This document shows, one piece after another, positions 46,358 through 57,616 of a DNA stretch of 64,000 bases. The notes under the pieces were generated by a model, which was not told the DNA's origin, made no database searches, and saw only the letters and a list, made by a program, of their open reading frames with translations. This DNA is from Brachypterus glaber (Eukaryota; Arthropoda; Insecta; Coleoptera; Kateretidae): positions 33,755,026-33,819,025 of the forward strand of contig OY294048.1 in assembly GCA_958510825.1 (NCBI GenBank), in the 5' to 3' direction. A program made the position numbers and the translations under genes. How positions within the stretch are numbered: position 1 is the first letter of the stretch; the number at the start of each line of letters is the position of its first letter.

Positions 46358-46870
46358 TTTTTAAATACGCTGCTCATAGACTATACTGTCCTACTACGCT
46401 AGAAAGCAGTAACTCCATTTGTCGCATAGCAACGTGTTCACGTCAACTCTGATGAGTGAAATTAAGGTACCTTTTTGGATTTGGATCTTAGTATCCGATA
46501 CTCAAGATATTATAAGAAACGTAAATTACTTAAATGAATAATTATTCATCTAATTCAAGGCTTAAATTAAAGTTTTCCAAAAAACTTCAAAAGTGTACCT
46601 TCAAATCAAGACATCGGCATAATTTAACACATTTTTAGCTAATTGGATGAACCAGTAGGCATATAAACAAGAATACGGACAAAATAAAAAAAAAGTATAA
46701 AACGTACAAAACTATTTTGATGAAGAAATTTTCTTTCACTTAGGTAAAATCTGCAAACAATATTGTTATTAGTCATTTTAAAATTCTCTTTTCTTTTATT
46801 GGAACTCAGCTGCTAAATTTTTAAAACCTAATAAGTTTAATCTATACTAATTAATTTTTCTTGGTTTTAA
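46358..46870. other. AT-rich stretch without a gene
   Basis: Nothing recognisable. Confidence 0.4.
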
Positions 46871-48203
46871 AGTTTAATGTTTTATTACTATATCGTCGGC
46901 TTACAAGTAAAAGGCACTAAGTCACTTTTTTGCAAAAATTGGATTTTAATAGTACTGTAGTTAATTTTTGATGATCTATGTATAGGTAACCCGAACTAAC
47001 TTCTAGGTGAACGGCCAAGGGAGTTACTCACTATACAAAACGCACCAATTTGATTTTGATTAAAATTTTATCTGGTAATAGGCACTAAGTCACTTAGTGC
47101 GTTTTACTTGTACACTATTTCAAATGTTTCTGCACTAAGCGACTTTCTAAAAAGAGTTAATTTATAAAAATATGATTGCTTGAATCATTTATATGATACA
47201 ATAACGCGTTATTTATTGTACTGGCAAACGGATTCAAATTTTAACTGATAGATTATTTTAATTTTGCTCTTAAATCCTTTGTTACTACATAAATACCGTA
47301 ATTTCACACAACTATAGTCCGGCCACACAACTATAGTCCAAGACCCCCAGGGGGCAGGGGATAATTATTTTTAAATGTTTACAATTGCTTGTGAAAGTTG
47401 GTGTATATGGGATATACAGCAACACGTTTTCAGTTTTTTTTTAAATACGCTGGTTATGGAATATAGGTGTGAAGCTGGACCATAGTTATGTGAATCTGGA
47501 CTATTCTTGTGTGAAATTACGGTAACAAGAATATAAGAAAAAAACTAAAGTTCGCGGCAAGTTCGGGTAACAGCCCTTAGAATTGCACCGTGAAGTGTTT
47601 TATCATTAATAATCATTCATTATAATTATTGACTTTAGGAGATGCTTCTTTGCCGGCACAGCCGATGGCCTCTGAAAACTTATTTCTGGCATAGTAAGCA
47701 GTTTCATATAATTAATACTAAATAATTTTATTAATTTTTGAAACGTTGTTTAAACAATCAAAAAGTCCAAACCATTCTTTTAAAAATCTACTTTTTGAAA
47801 ATGTATGCAAACATCTTGTTTTCTACTTTATAGTTATACATTACGTTTAATTAATAGAAGGGTTTTAATTTTAAATAGTCGTTTTTTATATTATTTTATT
47901 GACTTAGTGCTCTTTACTAGTAAGCCGACGTCGTGGGCCTACAAGTAAAAGGCACTAAGTCCATGTCTTTTTTCAAATTTAGTTGAATTAAACTACTTCA
48001 ATTTTTCTTTATTTAACTGCAAATGGGGCATCATTATGTCCAAACATGTCATTGCAATTTGCGGTAGTTTTTTTCCAAAAACAATTATTACAAAAATTAA
48101 AAAACAACAATGAAAGTTTAATTTGTCAATATCTCAAAACCATGTTTTTGGACTTAGAGCTCTTTACTTGTAAGCCGACGATATAGTAATAAAACATTAA
48201 ACT
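46871..48203. mobile_element. Composite of two head-to-tail inverted-repeat elements
   Basis: Four copies of a 30-base end (CGTCGGCTTACAAGTAAAAG then GCACTAAGTC) occur in alternating orientation at 46894, 47901-47930 (inverse), about 47933 and 48151-48180 (inverse). This suggests one element of about 1037 bases and one of 250 bases abutting at 47930/47931. Outside them, AGTTTAATGTTTTATTACTA (46871) is itself mirrored to 48203. A TA-flanked MITE is nested at 47296-47522. Confidence 0.7.
47296..47522. mobile_element. 227-bp MITE with TA duplication, CCGTAATTTCACACAA ends
   Basis: CCGTAATTTCACACAA and its inverse TTGTGTGAAATTACGG bound the element, with TA at 47294-47295 and 47523-47524. The inner 'cacaactatagtcc' blocks pair with 'ggaccatagttatgtg'. 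It is inserted in the composite element. Confidence 0.75.
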
Positions 48204-48313
48204 ATCTAGTAACTATTATTCAATACAACATTAAAACTCATTACGTACTTATTTATTAATTAATTACTTAAGTAACAGCCAGGTTGCTTTTCAATTCAGA
48301 CTTAAAAATTATA

Positions 48314-49886
48314 TAGTCAGAGAGCTGGTAACCATTATTTTCTCCCGGCTTTACTTTATATATGGCTTAAAGTACATTTAAATTCAGACTTAAAAATTAT
48401 ACAGGGTGATTCAGAAATAAGGTACAAAATTTTAAGGGGGTGATTCTAGGTTCAAAAATATAAAAAAAAATTTCTTATAAAGGTTTTTCCGAAAATAAGC
48501 CCTAAGGGTACACATAAAAAGTGGTTTTTATTTAATATACATGGAACCCTATTAACCACAGTAAAGATTTTTTGCACATGCTTTAACATTGATACAAGCT
48601 ATTATTTTATGTAATTTTTATTTTCTTACTGTTTTTTTACCCCGTTTTTTTCTATTAATAGTAATTTTTATTTGGTAATTGTAACTATGGACGTGCAAAA
48701 TAGGGGGGCACATATAGTGCTTTTTTGCCCCAAATTTTACTAAAATTTTTATGGGTGCATTTTTTAGTTCCTATTTTGGATACTTGGAAGGTGAAATTTT
48801 CTCTTTTATTGCAATTTTCTCGAAAACGGTTGGCCCTACGGTGTTACATTAAGTACCTTTTGTATGTATTTTTAACTAAAGAGTCGTATTTTATTAAGAA
48901 AATGTCAAAAAATCTACAGATAACAAAGTTTGGGGCCAAAAAGTGACACCTCGCCATTTTGCACGTCCCTGGGTGAAATTACCATTTAAAAATTACATAA
49001 AAGGATATTTTATCATTGTCAAGACATGTGCAAAAAATCTTTACTGTACTTCATGGGGTTCCAGAGATATTAAATAAAAACTACTTTTCAGTTGTACCTT
49101 TAGGAGGGTCGTAGTTCCCTTAGGGCTCATTTCCGTACCAACTTTATAAGAACTTTTTTTCATATTTTTGGACCTAGAATTACCCCTTAAAATTTTGTAC
49201 CTTATTTCTGAATCACCCTTTATAGTCTGGGAGCTGGTGACCATCCAAATTAAATCTCGAGGTTCTTTATCTGGTTCATTTTGGTGCTAGAAGTTCCAAA
49301 ATTAAGGAAATAAGGTACCGTAAAATCTATTTTTAACTTGCCGTGTCCCAACTCTATTTACCCAACGATTTTTTCGAAAACTTAAAGAGATAATCAAATT
49401 CTGCGAGAACCATCTTAAATAAGACAACTGAAACTATCTTTTACCATATATTTGATACTTTCAGCTCTTAAAATATGGGCAGGGGGACATTTTTTTAAAT
49501 GGAGAGGGGGTCGTGTGATACATCATTTTAAAGCAAATAAAATTCTCTATTAGACCGCATATTTTTATATAAATTTTATAATATTTATAAAATTTTCTTT
49601 GGTAATTTTAGTAGTTTGGCAACATATTAAACATTTTTATAGAAGTATTATGAATTTGTTAACTTATTGTACCCGACTATGCATTTTGACGTCACGACTC
49701 GCTAAAATCCGATATCTAGTTATAAATATATATATTTGACTTGGGTAAGCTAAAAACAGATTTTTAGGGTATCTAATTTCACCACCTTTTTAGGGCTTCT
49801 AGCACCCAAAAAATGTACTTTAAAAGGTATATTAAATACGGTTGGAAGAAAATAATAAATCGAAAATTGTCACCAGCTAGTAGACT
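48314..49886. mobile_element. Foldback relic split by a younger MITE
   Basis: The left end 'agtcagagagctggtaacc' (48315) and right end 'ttgtcaccagctagtagact' (to 49886) belong to the family nested at 8312-8772. A second left-type end 'tagtctgggagctggtgacca' follows the younger MITE at 49222. A 21-base flank 'aattcagacttaaaaattata' is repeated at 48293 and 48381, so the left fragment (48314-48380) looks like a truncated copy. Confidence 0.5.
48402..49220. mobile_element. 819-bp foldback MITE with TA duplication, CAGGGTGATTCAG ends
   Basis: CAGGGTGATTCAGAAATAAG (48402) is mirrored to 49220 and flanked by TA. The arms of about 200 bases pair through 'ttctaggt(t/c)caaaaat' and 'taagccctaaggg'. 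The centre contains the 'ctcgaaaacggtt' sequence. A one-armed relative lies at 38996. The 73- and 67-codon frames inside are repeat shadows. Confidence 0.75.
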
Positions 49887-49896
49887 AAAACGTGTA

Positions 49897-50143
49897 CATA
49901 GAAAAAAATATTGTCTTAAATCAAGAATGTGTGATTAGGATATAACGAAGAGAATATATTCTCCTTTAAAGCAAAATTGTGCTTTAAATATGAATGGATA
50001 AGAATATGGTATACTTAAAAGGAGAATATATTCTCAAATATAAAAGGATAAGAATATGGTATGCATGAAAAAAGAATATATTCTCTTCGTAAGGTATATA
50101 CAAATCACCAAATTCTTGATTCAAGACAATATTTTTCTGTGTG
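49897..50143. mobile_element. 247-bp MITE with TA duplication just past the glucosidase stop
   Basis: 'catagaaaaaaatattgtctt' (49897) pairs with 'caagacaatatttttctgtgtg' (to 50143), with TA outside both ends. The interior carries 'ggataagaatatggtat' twice and 'agaatatattctc' three times. It ends 55 bases beyond the stop codon of the glucosidase, so it probably contributes to that gene's 3' UTR or polyadenylation region. Confidence 0.7.
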
Positions 50144-50197
50144 TAATACTAATTGGACATATAATTAAATACTAGTAAAATATTGCACATATACTTA

Positions 50198-51114
50198 TTA
50201 CTTGAAACTATTTTCAGCATGTCGTATAACAAAAGGTTTAGTAATGTCAACATCTAAATTTTCCAAAACCAACGTATTCTCATTCTTGGTGAAGTAAACT
50301 TGCTTGTTTACAGTCCCCTGCTCAGTTCTAAATCCTTTGACTTCCGACTTGTGTCCAAATACAAATACTTTGTTCAATTTAACTGGTTTATCTATGTTGG
50401 CATCATCATCGATTCTATTATTTTCTAAAACGTTATTTACCCATTTAAAACCAATTAAGTTATATTTGTTGTTTTGATAGTCAAACGTTTCATAGTCATC
50501 GTCGTACAGTTTACCATAGGCTGCTCCATGCTTGTCGAGGTTTATGTATAACGTTATGGGATCATTTTTCATAAAAGCCGTTGATTCTCTTGGAGTAAGT
50601 CGGCCTGGGATGATTCGTCCCCCACGATAAAATACTGGTATACTGTCCAAAGTCACTGAAAATGCTGTATAACCAGTACCTGAATACGAGATGCCGTTGT
50701 AGTACCAAATTTCGTCTTCACCTCCAGGCAGATATACGCTGATGTATGTAGGTCCTTCTTCTGTAACCGGGCAAATTAATACATCAGTTCCGATTAAAGC
50801 TTGGTTATCTACATCCAAAGCATCTACTTCGTTGTATTGATAAATGATTGGACGTATTACAGGTTCTCCCGATTTATAATGATCCCAAAAAACGGTATAC
50901 CAATACGGTAAATGGGCATAACGCATTTGAATAGCTTTTCGAATTCTGTTTTGAACCTCTTTGCTAAAAAGGTATGGTTCGCGCTTTTCGGTGGTTTTGT
51001 CGGCATGAGCACGGAAAAATGGCATCCATGCTCCGAGTTGGTACCAGCGTTGAAGGAGTTCCTCTGATGGGTTACCTACGAAGCCTCCTACGTCACTACC
51101 ACATAAACTCATAC
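50198..51114 (-). CDS. GH31 alpha-glucosidase (glucosidase II alpha-like), last exon
   Basis: The first two bases complete a Gly codon, and 304 residues follow to a TAA stop: MSLCGSDVGGFVGNPSEELL, RWYQLGAWMPFFRAHA, REPYLF, then PVTEEG, a SIPVFYRGGRIIP segment and a C-terminal beta domain ending RHAENSFK. These are the post-catalytic blocks of family GH31 glucosidase II alpha (GANAB), the ER enzyme that removes the two inner glucoses from N-glycans. R and H of FFRAHA belong to the substrate pocket. Acceptor ttataatAG at 51116-51115. The 7726-base intron before it contains the BEL element. Sequence in the beta domain is well diverged from vertebrate GANAB, so a lineage-specific paralogue is possible. 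Confidence 0.92.
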
Positions 51115-52375
51115 CTATTATAAAAAAGTATTAGTAAAACATAGGTTAGTGGGATTAAGTAACAAGTAATATAATATTTTAAGGTATCTTTCGAGAAAAA
51201 AAATAAAATATTACATAGTAGAAGTGTGGAAAAAGTTAATGTATTTTTGCCAACAGAGTTTTAGCTGTAGCTCTACAGTAGTTAGGTTAGATATAAATAA
51301 ATACAAAAATATGCTAAAAAAGGCGAAAATCGGCAAAATTTAATAAAATATTTGTTATTCGAAAACTGTTACGAAATGGAACGTTTCTGTACAGAAAATC
51401 ATTCGATGCACAGAACTGTCCAAGTTCAACTGTGGAGCAAACACCGATAAATCCATGTTATCCAGTTTTGAGATATTAGCAGAGAACTTGTACAGCGTAG
51501 TCCCAAAAAAAATTTAAAAAATCCTAAAACTGGCGAAAACTGTTCATGGGTCATATAATTATCGGATTTGGCATGTATATGATGCGCTACAAAATCAATA
51601 CTTAGGTCAAAATATGCAAAAAGTGGATTTATCGGTTTTTGCATGTTTGTTCCACAATTGTTTTCGAGGCATAATTGAAACGGCTAACTTTTTTGATCAC
51701 CTCTGAGGAAATGTTGGCTTTCTCAGAGGGGAGCGCCCGGGCGTAGGAAAAACTAATTAAAATATGTAAGTAGGTATACTCCGTCCAGTTATGCAAGATA
51801 GTAAGGGACGCGGCCCGTTTTACACCACAGAGCGCATAAATAGCATAATGATGCATAAATCGTGGTGTATCAAAAATTTTACAGATGTCGGTACTGTTTT
51901 CCTGGAAAGGGTCTATAAAAACTATAACAAGCATAGTACATAAGAATGCGATGCCAGGATTGGCTTGATGTGTCATGTATCTTGTAATGGTTGTTATGCG
52001 AGCCTCTGGATAGGCCTTAAGTTATAATTGTAACCTGCAAATTTGACGTTTTCCATGTGTTCAATATAATTTACGTTTGTACAATATATAAAATATGCTA
52101 ATTTAGTGTGAATGTATGAAGAATAAACCAAAAAATACATTTTTTAATACCATACAAAATAACATTAAGTATAACCATTTTTTATGTAACTTTCTCTTCT
52201 TTTATTAGCTTTAACGACCGTCAATCATTGTCGTAGACAAAAAATGTCACAATAATTTATATGTTTTTCTGTTTTGCGACTCTTATAAGCTCATAATCAC
52301 ACGCATTTTGCGTGTTCTTATAGGCCCATAAGAGGTCTGTTCTTTTTGTTCTTTTGGGTTGGCAACAGACCTGGC
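51115..52375. other. Glucosidase intron, 3' part, with a small inverted repeat
   Basis: Intron sequence between the last exon and the BEL element. At 51427-51660 'caactgtggagcaaaca' and 'ccgataaatcca' pair with 'tggatttatcgg' and 'tgtttgttccacaattg', giving a 234-bp foldback. Frames of 72 and 115 codons on the minus strand have no recognisable domain. Confidence 0.5.
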
Positions 52376-52511
52376 TGTAGGGACGAGTCTTTAGATTAAT
52401 GTCAAAATTATGAAAAGTCAGTGAAAAGATAGATGTCAGATCAGATTGTCACTATACTGTAAAATATTATAAAAATATATCATAAATAGAACAATTCAGC
52501 TGTTCAATACA
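52376..52511 (+). repeat. BEL 5' LTR (136 bp)
   Basis: Starts TGTAGGGACGAGTC, ends CAATACA. Relative to the 3' LTR it lacks about 28 bases after 'atatcataaa' and has a few substitutions (for example gatgtcag versus gatatcag). 'caattcagctg' replaces 'cacttcagctg'. Confidence 0.9.
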
Positions 52512-52529
52512 TGGTCCTTCGTTTTTAGC
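52512..52529 (+). promoter_or_regulatory. Likely tRNA primer-binding site
   Basis: TGGTCCTTCG begins at the first base after the LTR, as expected for pairing with a tRNA 3' CCA end. The tRNA species was not determined. Confidence 0.55.
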
Positions 52530-52558
52530 CAATTTTAGAACCAACCTACGGAAGAATT

Positions 52559-55500
52559 ATGTCCGCACGAAGCGAAGATGTCCGAAGAAGTTCCAGGCCG
52601 AACAAAGGTATACCTCCGAAGAGGTTAGAATTAAATCAGGGTGTTGTAAATACGCAGAATGTAAAATCTAAAACATTGGATGCAATTTCATCAAAAAGTA
52701 AAAGTACAACTTCCAGCACAATGAGAAGGTTACAGTTACAGGCTGTTTTAGATTCAGAAAGAAAGAAAGCAGCACTAGTTAAAGAAAGAAAAGAAAAGGA
52801 TAAATTAGAAAGAGAGAAATTAGCAGAACAGGATAAACTAGAGAGAGAAAAGCTAGCAGAACAGGATAAACTAGAGAGAGAGAAGCTAGCAGAATTAAAC
52901 GCAAAGGATAGAGCAGAACAATTAGAGGTAGATACAAGAGTTATTAATGTTAAACTTCAGTTAGTTCAGGAAGAAATATTAGAGCAGTTTGAAGATGGTG
53001 TATCTCATGTGTCTCATTATAGTGAAGAGGACGGAAATAATTTAAGGAGGACAGGGAGATGGGTAGAAAATACTGTAAATCAGTCTCATAGAGATAGACA
53101 AGAAGAGTGTAATAAAGAAATCCAAGTGGTACAAAACAACGAAGTCGGAGAGGTAATTCAACATAGAAACATTACTATGCCTCAAGATATTAATAAGGAA
53201 ATGGTAGAAAACGGAAATGATTCGTCTCATATCGTAAATAATAAAAATCACGATAAAAATTCTGGAAATGTGGTGGAAAAATTCATGTCAAGACAGTCTA
53301 TTAGTAAAGAACTTCCAACATTTTCAGGGGAAACCTCCGAATGGCTACAATTTGTCACTGAGTTTAGGGAAACAACAATAGTATGTGGTTTCACTGATAG
53401 AGAGAATATGTCCAGGCTACAAAAGTGTCTTAAGGGAAAAGCTAAAGAAGCTGTACAGGCTTTGTTAAATTTTACTCAAGAAGTAGACAAGGTAATAGAG
53501 ATTTTAGAAAAGCGCTTTGGAAAGAAAGAACTAATAATCAGGGACCTCATTAATAAAGTACGAAAATTCCCAGACTTAAGAGAAGAAAGTTTCGAAGGTT
53601 TACTAGATTTTTCTATACAAGTTCAAAATTTATCAATAACTCTCAGATGTCTAAACAAGCAGTCATATCTTTTAAACCCACAACTATTAGAAGAGATAGT
53701 ATCAAAACTAACACCAAGTTTAAAGCTACAATGGGGGCAACAAGTTTTAATTTTAAACAAAGAAGACATAACCATTATAGATATTTCTGATTGGATGGTT
53801 AAAATTGCAGATGCAATAAATGTTGTCTATATTTCTGATACATCAGATAAGAAGAAGAAATATGTTGGAACAGCCACTACGACAGAAAGTACACAAATAA
53901 ACAGCCTACGTTGTACATACTGTAAATCAACCAACCATAAAATTGAATCCTGTAATTCTTTTAAAGATTTAACAAATGATCAAAAATGGGAATGGACGAA
54001 AGAAAATAGAATATGCTTTTGTTGTTTAAATGGTAACCATCAAGTTAGATTTTGTAGAAAGAAGAAACCATGTGGAGTAAATGGATGTTATAAGACGCAT
54101 CACGTATTATTGCACAAAGATTTTGAGGAAGTAATTAATGAAGAAGTTGTAAACTACCAGGACTCAGAAGAGGTTTTAGCTAAAGAAGCTGTAAACTACC
54201 AACTAATAAAAAGTGACAGAGAAGTATTATTAAAGGTCGTGCCTGTAAAGTTAACCGGCCCGAAAGGAGATGTCCAAACATTTGCTTTACTGGACAAAGG
54301 CTCTACAATTACTATGATAAATTGTGAATTAGCGGATAAAATAGGTGCAAAAGGACCTGTAGATCCATTAAGAATGCGATGGACAAATTCAATAACAAAT
54401 ATAGAAAGCAATTCAAGAAGAGTAAAGTTCAAAATTCAAGGTAAAAATACATCTGAAAAATACACTTTGGAAAATGTAAGAACAGTGTCAAATCTTAACC
54501 TTCCCGCTCAAAGTATTGACTGCAAAAATTTAGCAAAAAAATGGAGTCATCTTTGCCCAATAATGTTAAATATACCTTCGTTAACCAATGCCAAACCTGA
54601 ATTATTAATCGGACGGGATAATATAGAACTAATTATAAGCCGTGAAGTTCTTGATTCTGGTAAAAATGCACCAGTGGCTTCACGTACAAAATTGGGTTGG
54701 GTGATTCATGGAAACTCGACGCATTTTAAAGGTAGACCTGATGAAAACCTAATATTTTATGTAAACCAGAAAGATAATTACCTAAATGAGATGATTAAGC
54801 AAAGTTTTAAATTAGAAAATATAGGGGTAAAGCTAGAAAATAATCTTATTTCCAAAGAAGATGAAAGATTCCTTGAAATTATGAAAAATAGTTTAAGAAG
54901 AAATGAAAATAACAGATGGGAGATAGGCCTTCCTTGGAAAACAGATACACTAAAACTTCCAGACTCACGATATATTGCAACTAGTAGACTAAAAGGTATA
55001 GAGAGGAAAATGAAAATGAATTTAGAATTTGCCAAAGAATATAATCAGAAAATTGGAGAATATGTAGATAAGAAATACGCAGTAAAATTGAATACAGATG
55101 AAGTAAATTTGGATAATCCTAAAACTTGGTTTTTGCCCCATTTTGGAGTTTTTAATCCTAAAAAGCCAGGAAAACTAAGACTGGTTTTCGATGCAGCAGC
55201 AAAGGTAAATAATGTGAGCCTAAAAGATATGCTTCTGAAAGGACCTGACTTATTGAATTCTCTTTTGGAAATACTATTTGGACTTAGACAAAAGCGAATT
55301 GCCTTTACCGCTGATATAAAGGAGATGTTTCATCAAATATCTATAAAACCAGAGGACAGATATGCCCAAAGGTTCTTTTGGAGAAATGATGGAGTTATAG
55401 AAGTATATGAAATGAGAGCTATGATTTTTGGGGCCACTTCTTCGCCGGCTATAGCTACGTATGTTATGAGAAAAAACGAAGAAGAATTTGGTAATGAGCA

Positions 55501-56599
55501 CCCAAACGCAAAAAGAGCAATTTGTAAAAGACACTATGTAGACGACTATCTTGATAGTGTAGACAGCCTAGAAGAAGCGAAAAACCTTGTAAGATCAGTT
55601 ATAGAAGTTCATAAAAAAGGAGGATTTGAAATACGAAATTGGACCAGCAATTCCAAAGAATTATTAATTCACATACCAGAGAAGTTACGATCAAAAGAAG
55701 TTAAAGACATGGATCTGGAAAAAGAGTTGCCAAACGAGAAAATTTTGGGCCTATTTTGGAATAAAAACACCGATAAATTTAAATTCAATCTAAATTTTGG
55801 AGATATTGATGATATTATTAATAGAAAACGAAAAAGTACAAAACGCACAGTATTATCAATTGTAATGTCTGTTTTTGACCCTTTAGGATTCTTGGTAAAC
55901 TTTTCTGTAAAAGGAAAAATACTTTTTCAAGATATTTGGAGAGCTGGCTTGGAATGGGACTTCCTAACAAATAAATTAAATGAAAGATGGGTTGAGTGGT
56001 TAATAGGGCTAAAAATGGCAACAAGCTTTACAATTTCTCGTTGTTATGTACCAAAATATAATAACTCAACTGAATTACATATATTTTGCGATGCCAGTAT
56101 AAAAGCTTATACTGCAGTAGCGTACATTAGAGTAGAAGAAAACTCAGATGAAGAAAATGGTCTTATACATACAGCATTTGTAATAGCGAAATCAAGAGTC
56201 ACTCCATTACGACCTATATCTATACCTAGACTTGAGCTCCAAGCAGCCTTGTTGGGAAGCCGCCTTGAAAAAACCATAATAGAGAAACATACCATCAAAT
56301 TTCATAAAGTTTATTATTGGACTGACTCAAAAACGGTGTTAAGTTGGTTAAGATCTGACGCAAGAAAGTATAAACCTTTTGTGGCTCACAGAGTTGGTGA
56401 GATCGACGAAATAACGGATATTAAATACTGGAATTGGATTTCAACTTCAGAAAACATCGCTGATGAGGGAACAAAAGACAGTTTAAACTGCGATTGGACA
56501 GAAAAGAGCCGATGGTTAAATGGTCCCAATTTTTTAAAGACTAGGAAAAATACCTGGGTTTTACATGAAATTGTAAATGGAAATGATGAACTAGACTAG
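52559..56599 (+). CDS. BEL/Pao gag-pol, N-terminal 1346 residues
   Basis: Opens 48 bases after the LTR with a basic start, MSARSEDVRRSSRPNKG. Residues about 80-113 hold three 11-residue EREKLAEQDKL-type repeats, a likely coiled coil. The gag core (DUF1759-like) starts near L252 (LPTFSGETSEWLQF). Zinc knuckles begin at C452 (CTYCKSTNH...C, then CFCC...H...C). Aspartic protease: LLDKGSTITMI with D579. The family motif is D-x-G-S, so Lys here is tolerated. Reverse transcriptase from about 870 (KLRLVFDAAAK) with YVDD at 993-996 followed by YLDS. RNase H: D1178 in FCDAS, D1256 in TDSK, and the ENIADEGTK block. The frame ends at TAG (56597-56599), but the same frame stays open beyond it, so the stop is a mutation. 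Gag to RNase H is otherwise uninterrupted. Confidence 0.92.
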   Translation: MSARSEDVRRSSRPNKGIPPKRLELNQGVVNTQNVKSKTLDAISSKSKSTTSSTMRRLQLQAVLDSERKKAALVKERKEKDKLEREKLAEQDKLEREKLAEQDKLEREKLAELNAKDRAEQLEVDTRVINVKLQLVQEEILEQFEDGVSHVSHYSEEDGNNLRRTGRWVENTVNQSHRDRQEECNKEIQVVQNNEVGEVIQHRNITMPQDINKEMVENGNDSSHIVNNKNHDKNSGNVVEKFMSRQSISKELPTFSGETSEWLQFVTEFRETTIVCGFTDRENMSRLQKCLKGKAKEAVQALLNFTQEVDKVIEILEKRFGKKELIIRDLINKVRKFPDLREESFEGLLDFSIQVQNLSITLRCLNKQSYLLNPQLLEEIVSKLTPSLKLQWGQQVLILNKEDITIIDISDWMVKIADAINVVYISDTSDKKKKYVGTATTTESTQINSLRCTYCKSTNHKIESCNSFKDLTNDQKWEWTKENRICFCCLNGNHQVRFCRKKKPCGVNGCYKTHHVLLHKDFEEVINEEVVNYQDSEEVLAKEAVNYQLIKSDREVLLKVVPVKLTGPKGDVQTFALLDKGSTITMINCELADKIGAKGPVDPLRMRWTNSITNIESNSRRVKFKIQGKNTSEKYTLENVRTVSNLNLPAQSIDCKNLAKKWSHLCPIMLNIPSLTNAKPELLIGRDNIELIISREVLDSGKNAPVASRTKLGWVIHGNSTHFKGRPDENLIFYVNQKDNYLNEMIKQSFKLENIGVKLENNLISKEDERFLEIMKNSLRRNENNRWEIGLPWKTDTLKLPDSRYIATSRLKGIERKMKMNLEFAKEYNQKIGEYVDKKYAVKLNTDEVNLDNPKTWFLPHFGVFNPKKPGKLRLVFDAAAKVNNVSLKDMLLKGPDLLNSLLEILFGLRQKRIAFTADIKEMFHQISIKPEDRYAQRFFWRNDGVIEVYEMRAMIFGATSSPAIATYVMRKNEEEFGNEHPNAKRAICKRHYVDDYLDSVDSLEEAKNLVRSVIEVHKKGGFEIRNWTSNSKELLIHIPEKLRSKEVKDMDLEKELPNEKILGLFWNKNTDKFKFNLNFGDIDDIINRKRKSTKRTVLSIVMSVFDPLGFLVNFSVKGKILFQDIWRAGLEWDFLTNKLNERWVEWLIGLKMATSFTISRCYVPKYNNSTELHIFCDASIKAYTAVAYIRVEENSDEENGLIHTAFVIAKSRVTPLRPISIPRLELQAALLGSRLEKTIIEKHTIKFHKVYYWTDSKTVLSWLRSDARKYKPFVAHRVGEIDEITDIKYWNWISTSENIADEGTKDSLNCDWTEKSRWLNGPNFLKTRKNTWVLHEIVNGNDELD

Positions 56600-57616
56600 T
56601 CCGAATTAAAGAATGAGTTTGTAGCAGTCATCACAAATCAAAATTGTTTTTTAGAGAGTTTACCAGACATAAAAAGATTCTCATCGTGGTTAAGATTAAT
56701 ACGAGCCACTGCATGGATCTTAAGAATTATTGAAATTAAGGAAGTCATTTGCAAAAAGAAAAACAAATTGCCGGAGGATTTATATCCGATTGAGATTGAC
56801 AAGGCAGAGAAAACATGGCTAAAGGTTGTTCAAATTGAAGATTTTCCAGAAGGAATTAATTGTTTAAAAAGCAATGTCTCTATTCCTAAATACAGTAAGA
56901 TTTATAAATTGACACCCTTTTTGGATGAAGATGACATTTTAAGAATAAAAGGAAGGACTGAAATGTCCAAAGATCAAAATAGAGATGCTAAATATCCAAT
57001 AATATTACACCCCAAGAATTATTTCACGTGCTTACTTATGCATTATTATCATGTTAAAGCCGGTCATAATGGACAAAGTTTGGTGGTCAACGAATTACGC
57101 CAAAAATATTGGATACTAAACCTTAGAACAGCAATAAGAAGCATATGGAGTCACTGTCAGTATTGTAAAAATGCACGAGATAAACCATACCAGCCACAAA
57201 TGGCACCAATGCCGTTTCAGAGACTGGACAGTTTTATTCGCCCTTTTACCAATACAGGTATGGATTTTTTTGGCCCAATGGAAGTAACAGCCGGAAGAAA
57301 ACGAGAAAAACGGTATGGTGTTTTATTTACATGCCTGTCAACAAGAGCCGTCCATCTAGAAATATCAAATTTTATAAATACCGACTCTACCATTTTAGCG
57401 ATACGAAGATTTATAGGAAGAAGAGGCTGTCCAAGAAGATTATACTCTGATAATGGATCTAATCTACACGGTGCAGAAAAAGACTTACGAAAAGCTTTAA
57501 AAGATCTTAACCAAAACAAAATTGTAAGTTCACTTACAACACATTTGGCACAATGGCACAATGGCATTTTATCCCGCCACAAACCCTTCACATGGGAGGC
57601 AGTTGGGAACGGTTGA
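56600..57616 (+). pseudogene. BEL/Pao pol continuation: integrase zinc finger and catalytic core, disrupted
   Basis: This is in the same frame as the gag-pol ORF, directly after its TAG. It encodes the RNase H-integrase linker, then the HHCC zinc-binding part (HYYHVKAGHNG ... CQYC), then the DDE core with first Asp in GMDFFGP (57263-57265) and second Asp in YSDNGSN (57449-57451). The frame is thrown out at 57547-57562 by a doubled 8-base unit (ggcacaat) and ends at 57616. No Met is needed, because it would be translated only by readthrough. The 124-codon minus-strand frame here is a shadow. Confidence 0.88.
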
